Of a DNA stretch of 64,000 nucleotides, positions 9,212-18,249 are shown piece by piece. Made by a program: the position numbers and the translations under genes. The notes under the pieces are model-generated. The model saw nothing but the letters and a program-made list of their open reading frames with translations, was not told the origin of the DNA and made no database searches. Position 1 is the first letter of the stretch. Every line of letters begins with the position of its first letter. Location: positions 2,604,001 through 2,668,000 of the forward strand of contig NZ_CP082362.1 in assembly GCF_020740535.1 (NCBI RefSeq), given 5' to 3'. The DNA comes from Streptomyces profundus (GTDB taxonomy: Bacteria; Actinomycetota; Actinomycetes; Streptomycetales; Streptomycetaceae).

Positions 9212-9994
9212 CTATTCCGGGGACTCCTCGGTGGAGTCAGGGGTGGAGCCCTCGTCTCCGCCGGCCTGGTTCGCGTCGCGGTGACGACGGCGGTAGTAGT
9301 CCTGGAGCCAGCGCCGGGCGATTCGCCCGGAGTGGTCCGGCCAGGCGATGAGGTCGGCCAGAAGCTGCGCCCAGTCGACGGGAACGTCGAGCTGACGGAG
9401 ATAGAGGACGGACGCGGGCAGGCTCCGGTGAATGCCGCTTGCGCCCTGTCGGGTGAGCATGTTCAACCGACTCTCCGCCGCGCTCTCCCTCATCTCCCGG
9501 TCCCTGCCGGGGGCTTCCGCCACGGCCTCGGCGAAGGCGCTGCCCAGGCTGGGCCCCCAGCGCTCGGGGGCCTCGGCCGGCACGGCGGGCTCGGCCTCGT
9601 CGCCGGCGGGGGCGTCGGTGGAGTCGGGGCCGCTCTCGGGGCGCTGGACGCCGTTGTCCGAACGCTCGGCACTCGCTCCGTCCGGCGCCCCGTCCTCGTT
9701 CTCGTCTTCGTCGTCCTCGTTCTCGGCGGCCCGGGGGCGGGAGGCGATCAACGCGGCGACGGTGAAGTAGGCCCGCTGGGTGGCGTCGGAGGCGTTCTCC
9801 GGCAGCCATGGGGCGATGTAGCGGTTCATCGCGAAGGTGCTGCGGTTGTTGATGTTCTGCCGAAGACCGGCTCGGAGTGCGACACGGGCGCCCGGGTTCT
9901 CGGAACAGGTCCGGTCGATCCAGGTCACGTACTCGACGAGCTTCTGACGGTGCTTGGCCGCCCGGTCGGGCTTCGGCGACTCGGTGGTGATCAT
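9212..9994 (-). CDS. cse2: Cse2 (CasB), Cascade small subunit, with acidic insert
   Basis: A 260-residue protein starting at ATG 9994, with GGAGGGGAAACAGACC just upstream as a strong ribosome binding site. The N-terminal part (LVEYVTWIDRTC, then LRAGLR) and the C-terminal part (SLPASVLYLRQLDVPVDWAQ, LLADLIAWP) match Cse2. Two copies normally line the inner face of Cascade. Residues about 90-145 are an Asp/Glu/Pro/Ala-rich stretch (ENEDDEDENEDGAPDG and beyond), which makes the protein longer than the usual 160-220 residues. The C-terminal 25 residues are also acidic. These parts are probably disordered, and the helical core looks intact. Confidence 0.92.
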   Translation of the reverse strand: MITTESPKPDRAAKHRQKLVEYVTWIDRTCSENPGARVALRAGLRQNINNRSTFAMNRYIAPWLPENASDATQRAYFTVAALIASRPRAAENEDDEDENEDGAPDGASAERSDNGVQRPESGPDSTDAPAGDEAEPAVPAEAPERWGPSLGSAFAEAVAEAPGRDREMRESAAESRLNMLTRQGASGIHRSLPASVLYLRQLDVPVDWAQLLADLIAWPDHSGRIARRWLQDYYRRRHRDANQAGGDEGSTPDSTEESPE

Positions 9995-10049
9995 GGTCTG
10001 TTTCCCCTCCTTCTTGGTCTTGTTGGTTCCGCTGAGCTCTTGTCAGCTG

Positions 10050-11654
10050 TCAGCTCTGCGTCTGGCTTTTCCCGGGAGGCCGCCGTAGGCCGACGCGTGC
10101 CTCGAACACAGCCTTGGCTCCTCGTTGGCTCCCGGTGATGCTGCGCGTGACCTCGTCGTAGGCGTTCTCCGCGAGACGGAGAAAGGCTCTACGGGCTTCC
10201 TCGAAGTCGAAGCCCGGGTCGATCCGTTCGGGATCGCGGCTCAACTCCCGGAAGACCGCCCAGAACTGGTCCTCCGCTCCGGGCCAGTACCGGGCGGCGG
10301 CGGGCGTCGTCCACGCACTCGCGTCGCTCTTGGGATCGCCCATGTATGTTCCCCAGGCCCGCTTCAGCGTCCTGACCAGACGGAAGCCGTAACGTTCGCC
10401 CAACCTCTTCAGCTCTGCAACGGGGTAAGCGATCCGCGGGACCCGCTCCTCCACGAATCCGAGAACCGGCGGCGTGGAGCCGTCGACGAACTGCGTGTCC
10501 TTGGCCTGCCCGTCCTGTTCGAATCCCAGGGCGCGCACCCGGAGTTTGACCTCCTCGGGCATCTCGGCGGCCGAGGCGAACACCTTCGGCCGCGCGGCCT
10601 GAGCGGAACCCCCCGGCTCAGCGAGCAGCAACGCGTCCAGGTCCCGCCAGAGCGCGCGCCGCGAGTCCGCTGGGCGCGGGTAGCGGTTCCCCTGCTGACT
10701 GATCTGCCAGATCAGGAAGTCGTCGTCCCTGGCCATGCGTCCCGCCCGGTTTCCCCAGGTGATGTACGCGTCGCGCACCAGGGTCGGCGTGCCGTGGCTG
10801 TCGCGCGAGTCGTCGTCCGGTACGAGCAGGAGCGCGTGTTGGGAGCGGCCGGTCAGCCGGGAGCAAGGCCCTACCGGCTCCCTCGGCACCGCGGCGGGGT
10901 CGGGCAGCTCCGCCAACTCCCAGGGGCAGTGGTCCTCATCGAGCCGGTCGCGTGGATCGGGCGGCACAAGGCCGGCCAGCAACGTCTCGAAGAGCGTCTC
11001 GCCCTCCGGGTGGTATGACAGGGCGGTCCGAAGCGGGCCAGCTGTCCCGCTGGCGGTCTTCTCCCCGTCCACCTCGCGGGCGGAGCACCGCCCGGAGGGC
11101 CCCCAGTAGTGCCACACCAGCAGGTTGAGAACGGCCTCCGAAACCGTCGGCAGGTCCGGCCTCGCGTCCGAATTGTGGCGGAACCAGGCGTGGTTGTTGC
11201 CCGCTGGCCGCGTCACTACCAGCTTGTTGACCCCGGCGGTCTTGGCCGGGTCGCACTGCTTCTCCAGCCTCGGGTCCTGCATCCACGGGCGTCCCCCCTC
11301 GGGGTCGAACACGCGGAAGCGGTGCACGTAACGGTCGGCGTACTCCGCGATCCCGTCGACCGGCAGCCGACCGTCCTCCCATACCTGTTGACGCCGATCG
11401 GCCCAGTCGTCCTCGGATGTGCCCACCCTGTCCAGGCCGGTGACGCGCACGGTCAGCGCGTACAGCACGCGCAACAGCGCGGAGTGCGCCGGCGGGTCCA
11501 CCACGGCCAACCCGGCGATCTCGTGGGCACGGCGCAACAGCTCGGCGAAGCCGACCTGTTCCGGTAGGTCCTCTGTCGCGGAGTCCTCTGCGGGTGGGAT
11601 CCAACGCACGGGAATCCAGGAGGTGTTGAGCAGGCAGCATCCGCCCGGGGACAT
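10050..11654 (-). CDS. cse1: Cse1 (CasA/Cas8e), Cascade large subunit
   Basis: A 534-residue protein beginning MSPGGCCLLNTSWIPVRW. The LLNTSWIPV motif is the classic Cse1 start. Cse1 recognises the PAM, helps open target DNA and recruits Cas3. RFRVFDPEGGRPWMQDPRL near 115 and GNNHAWFRHNSD near 160 are further family signatures. The ATG at 11654 is preceded by GAGGAGAAAACG, a good ribosome binding site. It lies 79 bp after cas3 and 55 bp before cse2. The gene is complete, with no sign of decay. Confidence 0.94.
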   Translation of the reverse strand: MSPGGCCLLNTSWIPVRWIPPAEDSATEDLPEQVGFAELLRRAHEIAGLAVVDPPAHSALLRVLYALTVRVTGLDRVGTSEDDWADRRQQVWEDGRLPVDGIAEYADRYVHRFRVFDPEGGRPWMQDPRLEKQCDPAKTAGVNKLVVTRPAGNNHAWFRHNSDARPDLPTVSEAVLNLLVWHYWGPSGRCSAREVDGEKTASGTAGPLRTALSYHPEGETLFETLLAGLVPPDPRDRLDEDHCPWELAELPDPAAVPREPVGPCSRLTGRSQHALLLVPDDDSRDSHGTPTLVRDAYITWGNRAGRMARDDDFLIWQISQQGNRYPRPADSRRALWRDLDALLLAEPGGSAQAARPKVFASAAEMPEEVKLRVRALGFEQDGQAKDTQFVDGSTPPVLGFVEERVPRIAYPVAELKRLGERYGFRLVRTLKRAWGTYMGDPKSDASAWTTPAAARYWPGAEDQFWAVFRELSRDPERIDPGFDFEEARRAFLRLAENAYDEVTRSITGSQRGAKAVFEARVGLRRPPGKSQTQS

Positions 11655-11733
11655 CGTTTTCTCCTCATGAGGATGGCGGGTTCCAGAACTCCGACGACGG
11701 GCAACGGCGGGTGCGTAAACACGGGGCCGTCAC

Positions 11734-14700
11734 TCAACCACTCAGCTCAAGCCCGACGTGAGAGCTGGAGAGAACGCCGCTCCCGACCTCAAGGCTCCAG
11801 GCGCCGCCACCGGCGGGCGACGTCATGGGAAGCAGTACCAACTGCCGTAGCAGCGTCTGCTTCTCCCAGCTCGCGGGCCGTATCTTGAGGCCGCCCGCCT
11901 CGCGTGCCCACTTGCCCGGGACCGGGGTCACGAACTGCATGAGCTGACGCACCGAGTCGCGCGACGGCTGCTTGTCCCAGTCGCGTGGCAGGGGGACAGC
12001 CCCTTCCCTGTCCAGGGTGAAGTGGTCCGGCGACTGCTCGTAGAGGCAGAGCATCCGGCCGGTGTCCGCGCCGAGGCGGGTTGTCAGGAGGTCCTCCGTG
12101 ACGCCGACGTCCCGTTTACTCAGCCTGCCGAGATCGCCGTTCACGCCGTCGGGCGAGACCACGTCGACCGTGGTGGCCATGCTCTTCTCGACCATCTCGC
12201 GGGCGCTCCGGTCGAGATCCATCCCTTTGAGCTGGCGCAGCGCCGCCTCGTCCAGCCCGTGCGCGAAGTCCTCCGCGTAGACCTCGTCGATGAGGTGCTG
12301 GACGTCGTCGGGGACGGTGATCTCGCCTTCGGGGAGTTGGCCGAGCAAGGTCACGGTGCGGACCAGCAGGCTCGGGTCGTAGACCGCGGTCATCGCGCCG
12401 GGGAGTCCCGAGGCGCTGGCGCTGCCCGCCGGGGCCAAGACCACCAGGGGTGGGCGATCCTCGTCGGCGAGCCACGTGGGCCGGCCGGACCGCCCCCGGG
12501 CGTGGCGGCAGCAGCGGCCGGCGCGTTGCAGAAGTTGGGCCAACGGCGCCAGGTCACTGACGACGAGGTCGAAGTCCAGATCGAGTGACTGCTCGACGAC
12601 CTGTGTGGCCACCAGAATCGACCCCGGCCGGGCTTCAAGCGACTGGGCGTCCTGGTCGGAGTGCGGCTTGCCATAGGCCGCTTCGCACGCCTCGCTGATC
12701 CGTTGGCGCTCGCGGGCGGGGAAGCGGGAGTGCAGCAGTCGGATACCGCCGTCCCGGTCCGCCAGTTCGGGAAACGCCCCGCACAGGTCGCGGTATGTCT
12801 GCTGCGCTTCGGCGACGGTCGTGCAGCAGACCAGCGCGGTGCCGCCCTCAGCCGGGATCGGGGCGAGTACCTCGCGAAGGATCGCTCGACGTCCTCCCTT
12901 CCGGGTGGGGTTCAGATGCGGCTCCCTTACGTCCCAGGCGACCATCCGGAGATCGACGTCGAGGGTCCGTCCACGCAGCGTGCCCGTGGGGCGTGGCTTG
13001 GTTACCTGACCCGTTCGCACGTCCGCGAACAGCCAGCCCGGGTAACAGGGATCGAACTCCAGCGGTTCGGTGAAGCCTGCGCCCCGGCGGTAGGCCTCCA
13101 CCAGGGAGCCGGCGGCCTGCCCGGTGAGTGTCGCCGAGAGAAGCACCACCGGCGTCCTCATCGCTCCGAGCCATTCGAGAAGACGCACCAGATGCTGCTG
13201 CATCCATGGCCCGTAGGCGTGGGCCTCGTCAACGATGAAGACCTTCTCCGACAGCCCGAAGAGCCGGAGCGCGTTGTGCTTGACGGGCAGCATCGCGGCC
13301 AGCGCCTGGTCGATGGTCCCGGCGCCGAGAGAAGCCAGCATCGGCCGCTTGGCGCCGCGCAACCAACCGTCGGACTCGATGACCGTGGTCCGCGCCGCGC
13401 TGACCTCCGCCAACTCGGAGGGAGCTTCGGGGCCATCCGGCTCGTCGGCGGGACTGTCGGTGTAGACGGGGCTGAGCCACGCCATGGAGTGGAGGAGGGT
13501 GAGCGCGCGTTCGCCCGACAGCGCGGCCTTGGCGTACTTCCGCACGCGAGGGAACATCCCGTCGGCCGTCGCCATCGTGGGGAGCGCGAAGTAGAGGCCC
13601 CGGGCGTCCGCCGCGCGTCCCAGGACGGACGCGGCGAACAGAGCGGCCTCCGTCTTCCCGTCGCCGGTGGGCGCGGTCACCAGAACGAGCCCCGGCCCCC
13701 GTTCCTCGACCAGCGCCGGCAACTGCTCGACGATGTCCCGCTGGAGAGGATTCGGAGAGAAGGGAAAGATCGCGTCGAAGCTTCGCTCGTCGAAACGCGC
13801 TCGGCCCAGGCGACTTCTGCCGACGGCGTCCTCGGCTTGGAGAACGGCCCGCGCGAAGTACGCGTCCAACTGCTCCGGGGTGCCGGCCCAGTCGGGTGGG
13901 GGGAGAAGCGCACGGACGCTCGACGTCTGGCTGGCCAGCCAGTCGGACACGACCACGAGTCCGGCGACGACGACGGCCAACTCGGCCGGAAGCCCAGCCT
14001 TGGGGACGCCGTCGGCCCCGAGGACCCGCCGCACCTCGTGCAGATGGACGCGCCGTTGCTCGCCCCAACCCTCCTCGCCCAACGCCGGTTGGCACTGGCT
14101 GTCCAGCAGCAGATCCCTCCGCTTGAGCACGCCGCCGAAATGCCCGTGGTGACCGCCGAGAAGCTGAGCCACCTGGTGAGCAACGGACCTGCGACTCATG
14201 GCGTGATCCGGATAGCCAATCTCGGCCAGCAGACCGACCAGCGCCCTGTGGGTGGCCATCTCGTGCCGGAACTCGCGCTGCTTCTCGGCCCCTTGACTGA
14301 ATCGGTACGCTGGCTCGCCACTCAACCGTGCGAACGCGGCCTCGACCTGCGCCTGGAACGGCGGGGTGATCTTCCCCAGGTCGTGCAAGGCCGCCCAGAA
14401 CGCCGTGACTTCGCGCGCCGCCTCGACCGTGAGACCGAGCGCCACGGCGATACGGGCCCGCATGGTCTCGCCCAACACCGTGTCCCACAGCACGCGGTAC
14501 ACCGCCCCCGTGTCCAGCAGGTGACACACCACCGGGTACGGCCGGTCCAGCCCGTGCTCCTTACCCCACTGCCGGGTGTCCAGGGCCGTGCACGTCGCCA
14601 CTCTGAGTCGCTCTTCAGTCACGTGGGTATCGAAGCAAGCGCCACTGACAGTCGGACCCTCCGAAGCGGGTTCCGGACGCCGACGGGCGCCCGGCAGCGA

Positions 14701-14763
14701 CCAACTTCCGGCCATACGTGGAAAGACCGCCATGCGGGCATTACCGCCTGAATGATCATGCAC
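11734..14763 (-). CDS. cas3: Cas3 helicase-nuclease, type I-E
   Basis: A 1,009-residue protein with an N-terminal HD nuclease and a C-terminal superfamily 2 helicase. HD residues are visible as HLLDTG near 80, HDLGK near 125 and the GGHHGHFGG cluster after 210. The helicase has Walker A APTGDGKTEAALF near 362, the DEAH box in IVDEAHAYG near 511, LLSATLTG, and ATQVVEQSLDLDFD near 721 followed by QRAGRCCRH (motifs V and VI). Cas3 is recruited to Cascade-bound DNA, nicks it and degrades it. The GTG start at 14763 is uncertain; ATGs at 14733 and 14715 are alternatives. It is the first gene of the cas operon and faces away from array 2. Confidence 0.94.
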   Translation of the reverse strand: MHDHSGGNARMAVFPRMAGSWSLPGARRRPEPASEGPTVSGACFDTHVTEERLRVATCTALDTRQWGKEHGLDRPYPVVCHLLDTGAVYRVLWDTVLGETMRARIAVALGLTVEAAREVTAFWAALHDLGKITPPFQAQVEAAFARLSGEPAYRFSQGAEKQREFRHEMATHRALVGLLAEIGYPDHAMSRRSVAHQVAQLLGGHHGHFGGVLKRRDLLLDSQCQPALGEEGWGEQRRVHLHEVRRVLGADGVPKAGLPAELAVVVAGLVVVSDWLASQTSSVRALLPPPDWAGTPEQLDAYFARAVLQAEDAVGRSRLGRARFDERSFDAIFPFSPNPLQRDIVEQLPALVEERGPGLVLVTAPTGDGKTEAALFAASVLGRAADARGLYFALPTMATADGMFPRVRKYAKAALSGERALTLLHSMAWLSPVYTDSPADEPDGPEAPSELAEVSAARTTVIESDGWLRGAKRPMLASLGAGTIDQALAAMLPVKHNALRLFGLSEKVFIVDEAHAYGPWMQQHLVRLLEWLGAMRTPVVLLSATLTGQAAGSLVEAYRRGAGFTEPLEFDPCYPGWLFADVRTGQVTKPRPTGTLRGRTLDVDLRMVAWDVREPHLNPTRKGGRRAILREVLAPIPAEGGTALVCCTTVAEAQQTYRDLCGAFPELADRDGGIRLLHSRFPARERQRISEACEAAYGKPHSDQDAQSLEARPGSILVATQVVEQSLDLDFDLVVSDLAPLAQLLQRAGRCCRHARGRSGRPTWLADEDRPPLVVLAPAGSASASGLPGAMTAVYDPSLLVRTVTLLGQLPEGEITVPDDVQHLIDEVYAEDFAHGLDEAALRQLKGMDLDRSAREMVEKSMATTVDVVSPDGVNGDLGRLSKRDVGVTEDLLTTRLGADTGRMLCLYEQSPDHFTLDREGAVPLPRDWDKQPSRDSVRQLMQFVTPVPGKWAREAGGLKIRPASWEKQTLLRQLVLLPMTSPAGGGAWSLEVGSGVLSSSHVGLELSG

Positions 14764-15091
14764 ACTCGCCGTAACCAGCGGTGAAGCGCCCGCAGCGCCA
14801 TCAACGAGCGCTACGGACGATCTTCACCGCCGTCGCTTTCGAGACAAACGCCAGGGAAAGTCGCCTCCTGCCGCCGCCGTCCGGAAAACGCCTCTATCGC
14901 ACGGTCGTTGCTCTATAGCCCCTGTGCGCGACGCGCCTCGCCGACAACGCCGGCGTCCACACTTCGGAGCCCGGCACGGCGCAGCGGGCGGCCCTAGACT
15001 TGCGGGCATGGAAAACAGGACCGGCCTGGGGCCTGCGCTCGCCAATGGCAAAGGAATGGCAAACCGCCCCTAACGCCACAGGTCAAAAAGG
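14764..15091 (+). promoter_or_regulatory. Intergenic region between cas3 and array 2, including the array 2 leader
   Basis: There is no convincing gene in these 328 bases. The right end is the leader: AATGGCAAA, seven bases, then TAACGCCACAGGTCAAAAAG (15071-15090) and one base before the first repeat. Array 3 has the same AATGGCAAA-N7-TAACGCC layout at the same distance. The cas3 promoter must also lie here, on the opposite strand, but I cannot place it. Confidence 0.6.
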
Positions 15092-15913
15092 GTGCTCTCC
15101 GCGCGAGCGGAGGTGTTCCGGTTCACGGCCAGACTCCGGTGGTGAGGGCGACGTGCTCTCCGCGCGAGCGGAGGTGTTCCGTCGGCCGCGTGCGCGACCG
15201 CCGACCCGGAGGCGTGCTCTCCGCGCGAGCGGAGGTGTTCCGGACCAGATCACCGCCGCCGACGACTTGGCGCAGTGCTCTCCGCGCGAGCGGAGGTGTT
15301 CCGTCCACCGGCATGGCCCGCGCCGAGCAGCGCACGTGCTCTCCGCGCGAGCGGAGGTGTTCCGGTGGAGCGCCTGATACTTCGCCTTGTCGCCACGTGC
15401 TCTCCGCGCGAGCGGAGGTGTTCCGTTGATCGCCTGCTGCTCGACGTTGGCGTAGGTGTGCTCTCCGCGCGAGCGGAGGTGTTCCGATGCTCCACCCCCT
15501 TCCTGGCGCCTCGGCCCGGTGCTCTCCGCGCGAGCGGAGGTGTTCCGCAGCTCCACGCTGGGGATGTCCCACTGCATCGGTGCTCTCCGCGCGAGCGGAG
15601 GTGTTCCACGGCCTGGTGGCGTTGCTCAGCGGCCGGCGCCGTGCTCTCCGCGCGAGCGGAGGTGTTCCGAGGCCGAGTCGACGCAGCAGGCCGCTGGGGA
15701 GGTGCTCTCCGCGCGAGCGGAGGTGTTCCGGGAGACGGTAGGGGAGAGGTCAGGGGAGACGGGTGCTCTCCGCGCGAGCGGAGGTGTTCCGCTCAGGAAC
15801 CCTGCGGAAGGCCGCGTGCCGGCGTGCTCTCCGCGCGAGCGGATGTGTTCCGAGGCCGCCGCCAGCGACCCGGCGGCGACGTGGGCGCTCTCCGCGCGAG
15901 CGGAGGTGTTCCG
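15092..15913 (+). CRISPR. Type I-E CRISPR array 2 (14 repeats, 13 spacers)
   Basis: Fourteen 29-nt repeats begin at 15092 and recur every 61 nt to 15885, so all 13 spacers are exactly 32 nt. The repeat starts GTGCTCTCCGCGCGAGCGGA and ends GGTGTTCCG. Its stem is CTCCGC/GCGGAG with a GCGA loop. Variants are repeat 9 (last base A), repeat 13 (T in GGATGTG) and repeat 14 (second base C). Two of the three variants lie at the right, as expected for the leader-distal end. All spacers differ from one another. The reverse complement of spacer 6 (15426-15457) encodes TYANVEQQAI, like the conserved segment of HK97-type phage portal proteins. Confidence 0.98.
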
Positions 15914-15927
15914 ACGATCAGCAGTTA

Positions 15928-15974
15928 GCTTTGTCCACGAGAACGGACAGCGGATGTTCACCACTTCGGGAGGC
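15928..15974 (-). repeat. Left copy of a 47-bp inverted duplication (istA-like fragment)
   Basis: Apart from two mismatches, this is the reverse complement of 16619-16665. On the minus strand it encodes VNIRCPFSWTK, the same IstA-like peptide as the right copy. It begins 14 bases after the last repeat of array 2. Confidence 0.85.
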
Positions 15975-16032
15975 GCGAGCGCTTCGAACGGTCAGTAGCC
16001 TGGGGCATGCCGGAGGCGCCGCTTCTCTCTGC

Positions 16033-16524
16033 TCACCTTGGAAACGCGGAACTGTGACCGACGGCGGCAAGAAGCTCGAAGGGGAGTTCTCGGTCCCCCT
16101 GGCCGATAGTGAGGCCGAGCCAACGGCCAGTAGACGGCACCCGCCAGACCTGCATGTCCACGGCGACGTTGCACAAGTAGCTCAACGGCTCGGGCGCCTC
16201 GTTGTCGGGGTAGCCCGGGTCGTCAAGCCCGAGATAGGGCCGCAAGTCGACAGTCTCTGGGGCACCCCAGCGTCCAGTGAGAACGACAGCCAGCGCGGCA
16301 AGGTCGGCCGCCAGCTCCTCTTCGGCCGCGGCGACGATCTCGGTGCTCCGGTCTTCCCAGAAGTCCTGGCTCTCACGGAGCACCGCCAGGTGGAAGCCGG
16401 GCCCGCCCCACTGCCCGTTCGCTTCCGGTCGGCCCTCCTCGTCAGGGAAGGGCCGAAGGATCAAGCCATCAACTATCGACAACTGGTCGCCGGCGTGTTT
16501 TGCGGACGGCTTCTGAGGGGGCAT
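16033..16524 (-). CDS. Hypothetical protein, 163 residues, between inverted istA fragments
   Basis: An intact ORF starting at ATG 16524. The product is acidic and soluble in appearance, with FHLAVLRESQDFWEDRS, a run of Ala/Glu (AAAEEELAADLAALA) and YLGLDDPGYPDNEAPEPL. There is no signal peptide, membrane segment or motif I can name. It resembles small cytosolic proteins of unknown function in streptomycetes, judged by composition only. No clear Shine-Dalgarno sequence lies before the start. The gene is enclosed by the 47-bp inverted copies at 15928-15974 and 16619-16665, so it may have arrived as cargo or been trapped by rearrangement. Confidence 0.65.
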   Translation of the reverse strand: MPPQKPSAKHAGDQLSIVDGLILRPFPDEEGRPEANGQWGGPGFHLAVLRESQDFWEDRSTEIVAAAEEELAADLAALAVVLTGRWGAPETVDLRPYLGLDDPGYPDNEAPEPLSYLCNVAVDMQVWRVPSTGRWLGLTIGQGDRELPFELLAAVGHSSAFPR

Positions 16525-16601
16525 GGCCGAAGCCTAGCTTCGCGGCCCAGTCGCTACGGTCGGACCATCGGAGCAGCTCGTCCCGCATCACAAATATCGA
16601 A

Positions 16602-17189
16602 CAGAGCCTGGGTCAGCTGCCTCCCGAAGCGGTGAACATTCGCTGTCCGTTCTCGTGGACAAAGCCACGCCTGGACCTGGACCACTACCTGGAAGTCCTG
16701 GTCCGCAAGCCTGGCGCCTTCCCTGGCTCTACCGCTCTCGAACAAGCCCGCTCGGCAGGCAGGTTCACCCCGGTCCACGACGGTTGGTGGGACCAGGCCC
16801 GCAAGATCCATGGCGAGCGGGACGGCACCCGGGCACTGATCGAGGTCCTCCTGCTGGGGCGTCACCTGCCCCACGAGCATGTTGTCGCCGGCCTGGCCGC
16901 GGCCCTGCGGGCCGGTGCCATGACCGCAGACGCCGTCGCTCTGGAGGCACGCAAGGCCGCCCAGGCGGAGACGGAACCCACCCCTGCGGTTGGCCAGCCG
17001 GTTTCCGGCAAGCCGTCTGCGACGGTGACGTCCCTGCACGAATGGCGGCTCGCTCACCTTCCTCCGGACACCAGGCCGCTGCCTTCGGTGACCCTCTATG
17101 ACCAATTGCTCCGACGCCGCCGCACCAGCGGCGGTGACCACCGTGAGGGAGAAGCCCAACGATCACCCTGCCCCGCCAGCGAGGCTTGA
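16602..17189 (+). pseudogene. istA: Truncated IS21-family transposase IstA, C-terminal part
   Basis: The frame reads LGQLPPEAVNIRCPFSWTK, then DLDHYLEVLVRKPGAFPGST, TRALIEVLLLGRHLPHEHVV and DTRPLPSVTLYDQLLRRR. This is the C-terminal region of streptomycete IstA transposases. The N-terminal helix-turn-helix and the DDE catalytic domain are absent, so no transposase activity is expected. It is followed directly by istB in the normal IS21 order. The upstream boundary is set only by where similarity to the family fades, close to the right copy of the 47-bp inverted duplication. Confidence 0.8.
16619..16665 (+). repeat. Right copy of a 47-bp inverted duplication
   Basis: It encodes VNIRCPFSWTK within the istA remnant. 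It matches the reverse complement of 15928-15974 at 45 of 47 positions. The pair encloses the hypothetical gene at 16033-16524. Confidence 0.85.
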
Positions 17190-17820
17190 CCGAGCAGGCC
17201 GCCGACGCCGCCATCGACAGCGCCTGTCGGCTGCTGCGGCTGCCGTCGATCCGCAATGGGTTCTCCGACATCGCCGAGCGGGCGCTGAAGGACCAGATGA
17301 GCTACCTGGGCTCCCTCGCAGAGCTGCTGATGGCCGAGTGCGACGACCGGGCCCGCCGCCGTTCGGAGCGGCGGATCAAGGCCGCCGGCTTCCCGAGGGA
17401 GAAGTCGCTTCGGACCTTCGACTTCGACGCCAACCTCAACATCGACGCGGCGACGATCCACACCCTGGCCAGCTGCGAATGGATCAAGAAGAGCCAGCCG
17501 CTCTGCCTGATCGGTGACTCCGGCACCGGCAAGTCCCACATGCTCATCGCGCTGGGGACCGAGGCCGCGATGAAGGGCTACCGTGTCCGCTACACCCTCG
17601 CCACGAAACTGGTGAACGAGCTGGTCGAGGCCGCCGACGAGAAGCAGCTGAACAAGACCATCGCCCGTTACGGCCGCGTCGACCTCCTCTGCATCGACGA
17701 ACTCGGCTACATGGAACTTGACCGCCGCGGCGCCGAACTCCTCTTCCAGGCGCTGACGGAACGCGAGGAGAAGAACCGCGTCGCCATCGCCTCGAACGAG
17801 TCCTTTGGCAAAGCGCACAT
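17186..17820 (+). pseudogene. istB: IstB-like ATPase, N-terminal fragment
   Basis: About 210 residues of IS21 helper ATPase, from TTG 17186. They include Walker A IGDSGTGKSHMLIALG, Walker B LLCIDELGYMELD and VAIASNESFG. The family then normally continues with a W-K-T-F-x-D-P-R-L segment, but here the sequence turns into unrelated bases after about 17820. The missing last 50 residues are found at 19083-19236. The ATPase core is intact but the protein is truncated, and no functional IstA partner is present. Confidence 0.82.
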
Positions 17821-17863
17821 GTTCCGGCGAACCCGCGCGAGGTGCTGTCGAAACTTCACGGGT

Positions 17864-18238
17864 TCAACCGGAGGGCGATACGGTTGCGGTCACGGCGTTG
17901 GGTATCAGTGCGATCAGTTGCTGAGACCAGCAGTCCGATTGCTGGGTGGCAAGCTCGGCTCCGCAGGCATCGCAGACGAGGTTGGGGCCGTCCAGGCCGT
18001 CGAGTCCGCAGCATCCGTTGAGGCGCCCATGGTCAGGGTGTCTGGCCACTCCCGAGATGTCGTCGGGGTTGAGGACGAGCACGCCGGTGTGAGGGCTGGC
18101 CGCATACGACCCCCGTGGCATCAGCGGTGGCAGGAACCTGCGTCCCGGGGCTTCCTCTGTGGACGCCGGCGGCATCGGCAGTTCTCGGAGGTCAGGGCTG
18201 AGTCGCTGCTGACAGTTCATGCAGAAGAAGGCGGTCAT
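17864..18238 (-). CDS. Small hypothetical protein with two CxxC motifs
   Basis: A 124-residue ORF from ATG 18238. It has FFCMNC at the N-terminus and LVCDACG near residue 88, a pair of CxxC motifs that could bind zinc. Between them are GVLVLNPDDISG and the glycine-rich GRLNGCCGLDGLDGPN. No helix-turn-helix, membrane segment or enzyme motif is evident. It lies inside the insertion that splits istB, next to the recombinase remnant, so it is probably cargo of that insertion. The C-terminus lies only 43 bp from the insertion edge and could be altered. Function unknown. Confidence 0.6.
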   Translation of the reverse strand: MTAFFCMNCQQRLSPDLRELPMPPASTEEAPGRRFLPPLMPRGSYAASPHTGVLVLNPDDISGVARHPDHGRLNGCCGLDGLDGPNLVCDACGAELATQQSDCWSQQLIALIPNAVTATVSPSG

Positions 18239-18249
18239 GCCGTAATTCT

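Noticed and set aside
15083..15964. Frames on both strands giving repeated peptides such as VLSARAEVFR
   Set aside because: They are translations of CRISPR repeats with the 61-nt period and not genes.
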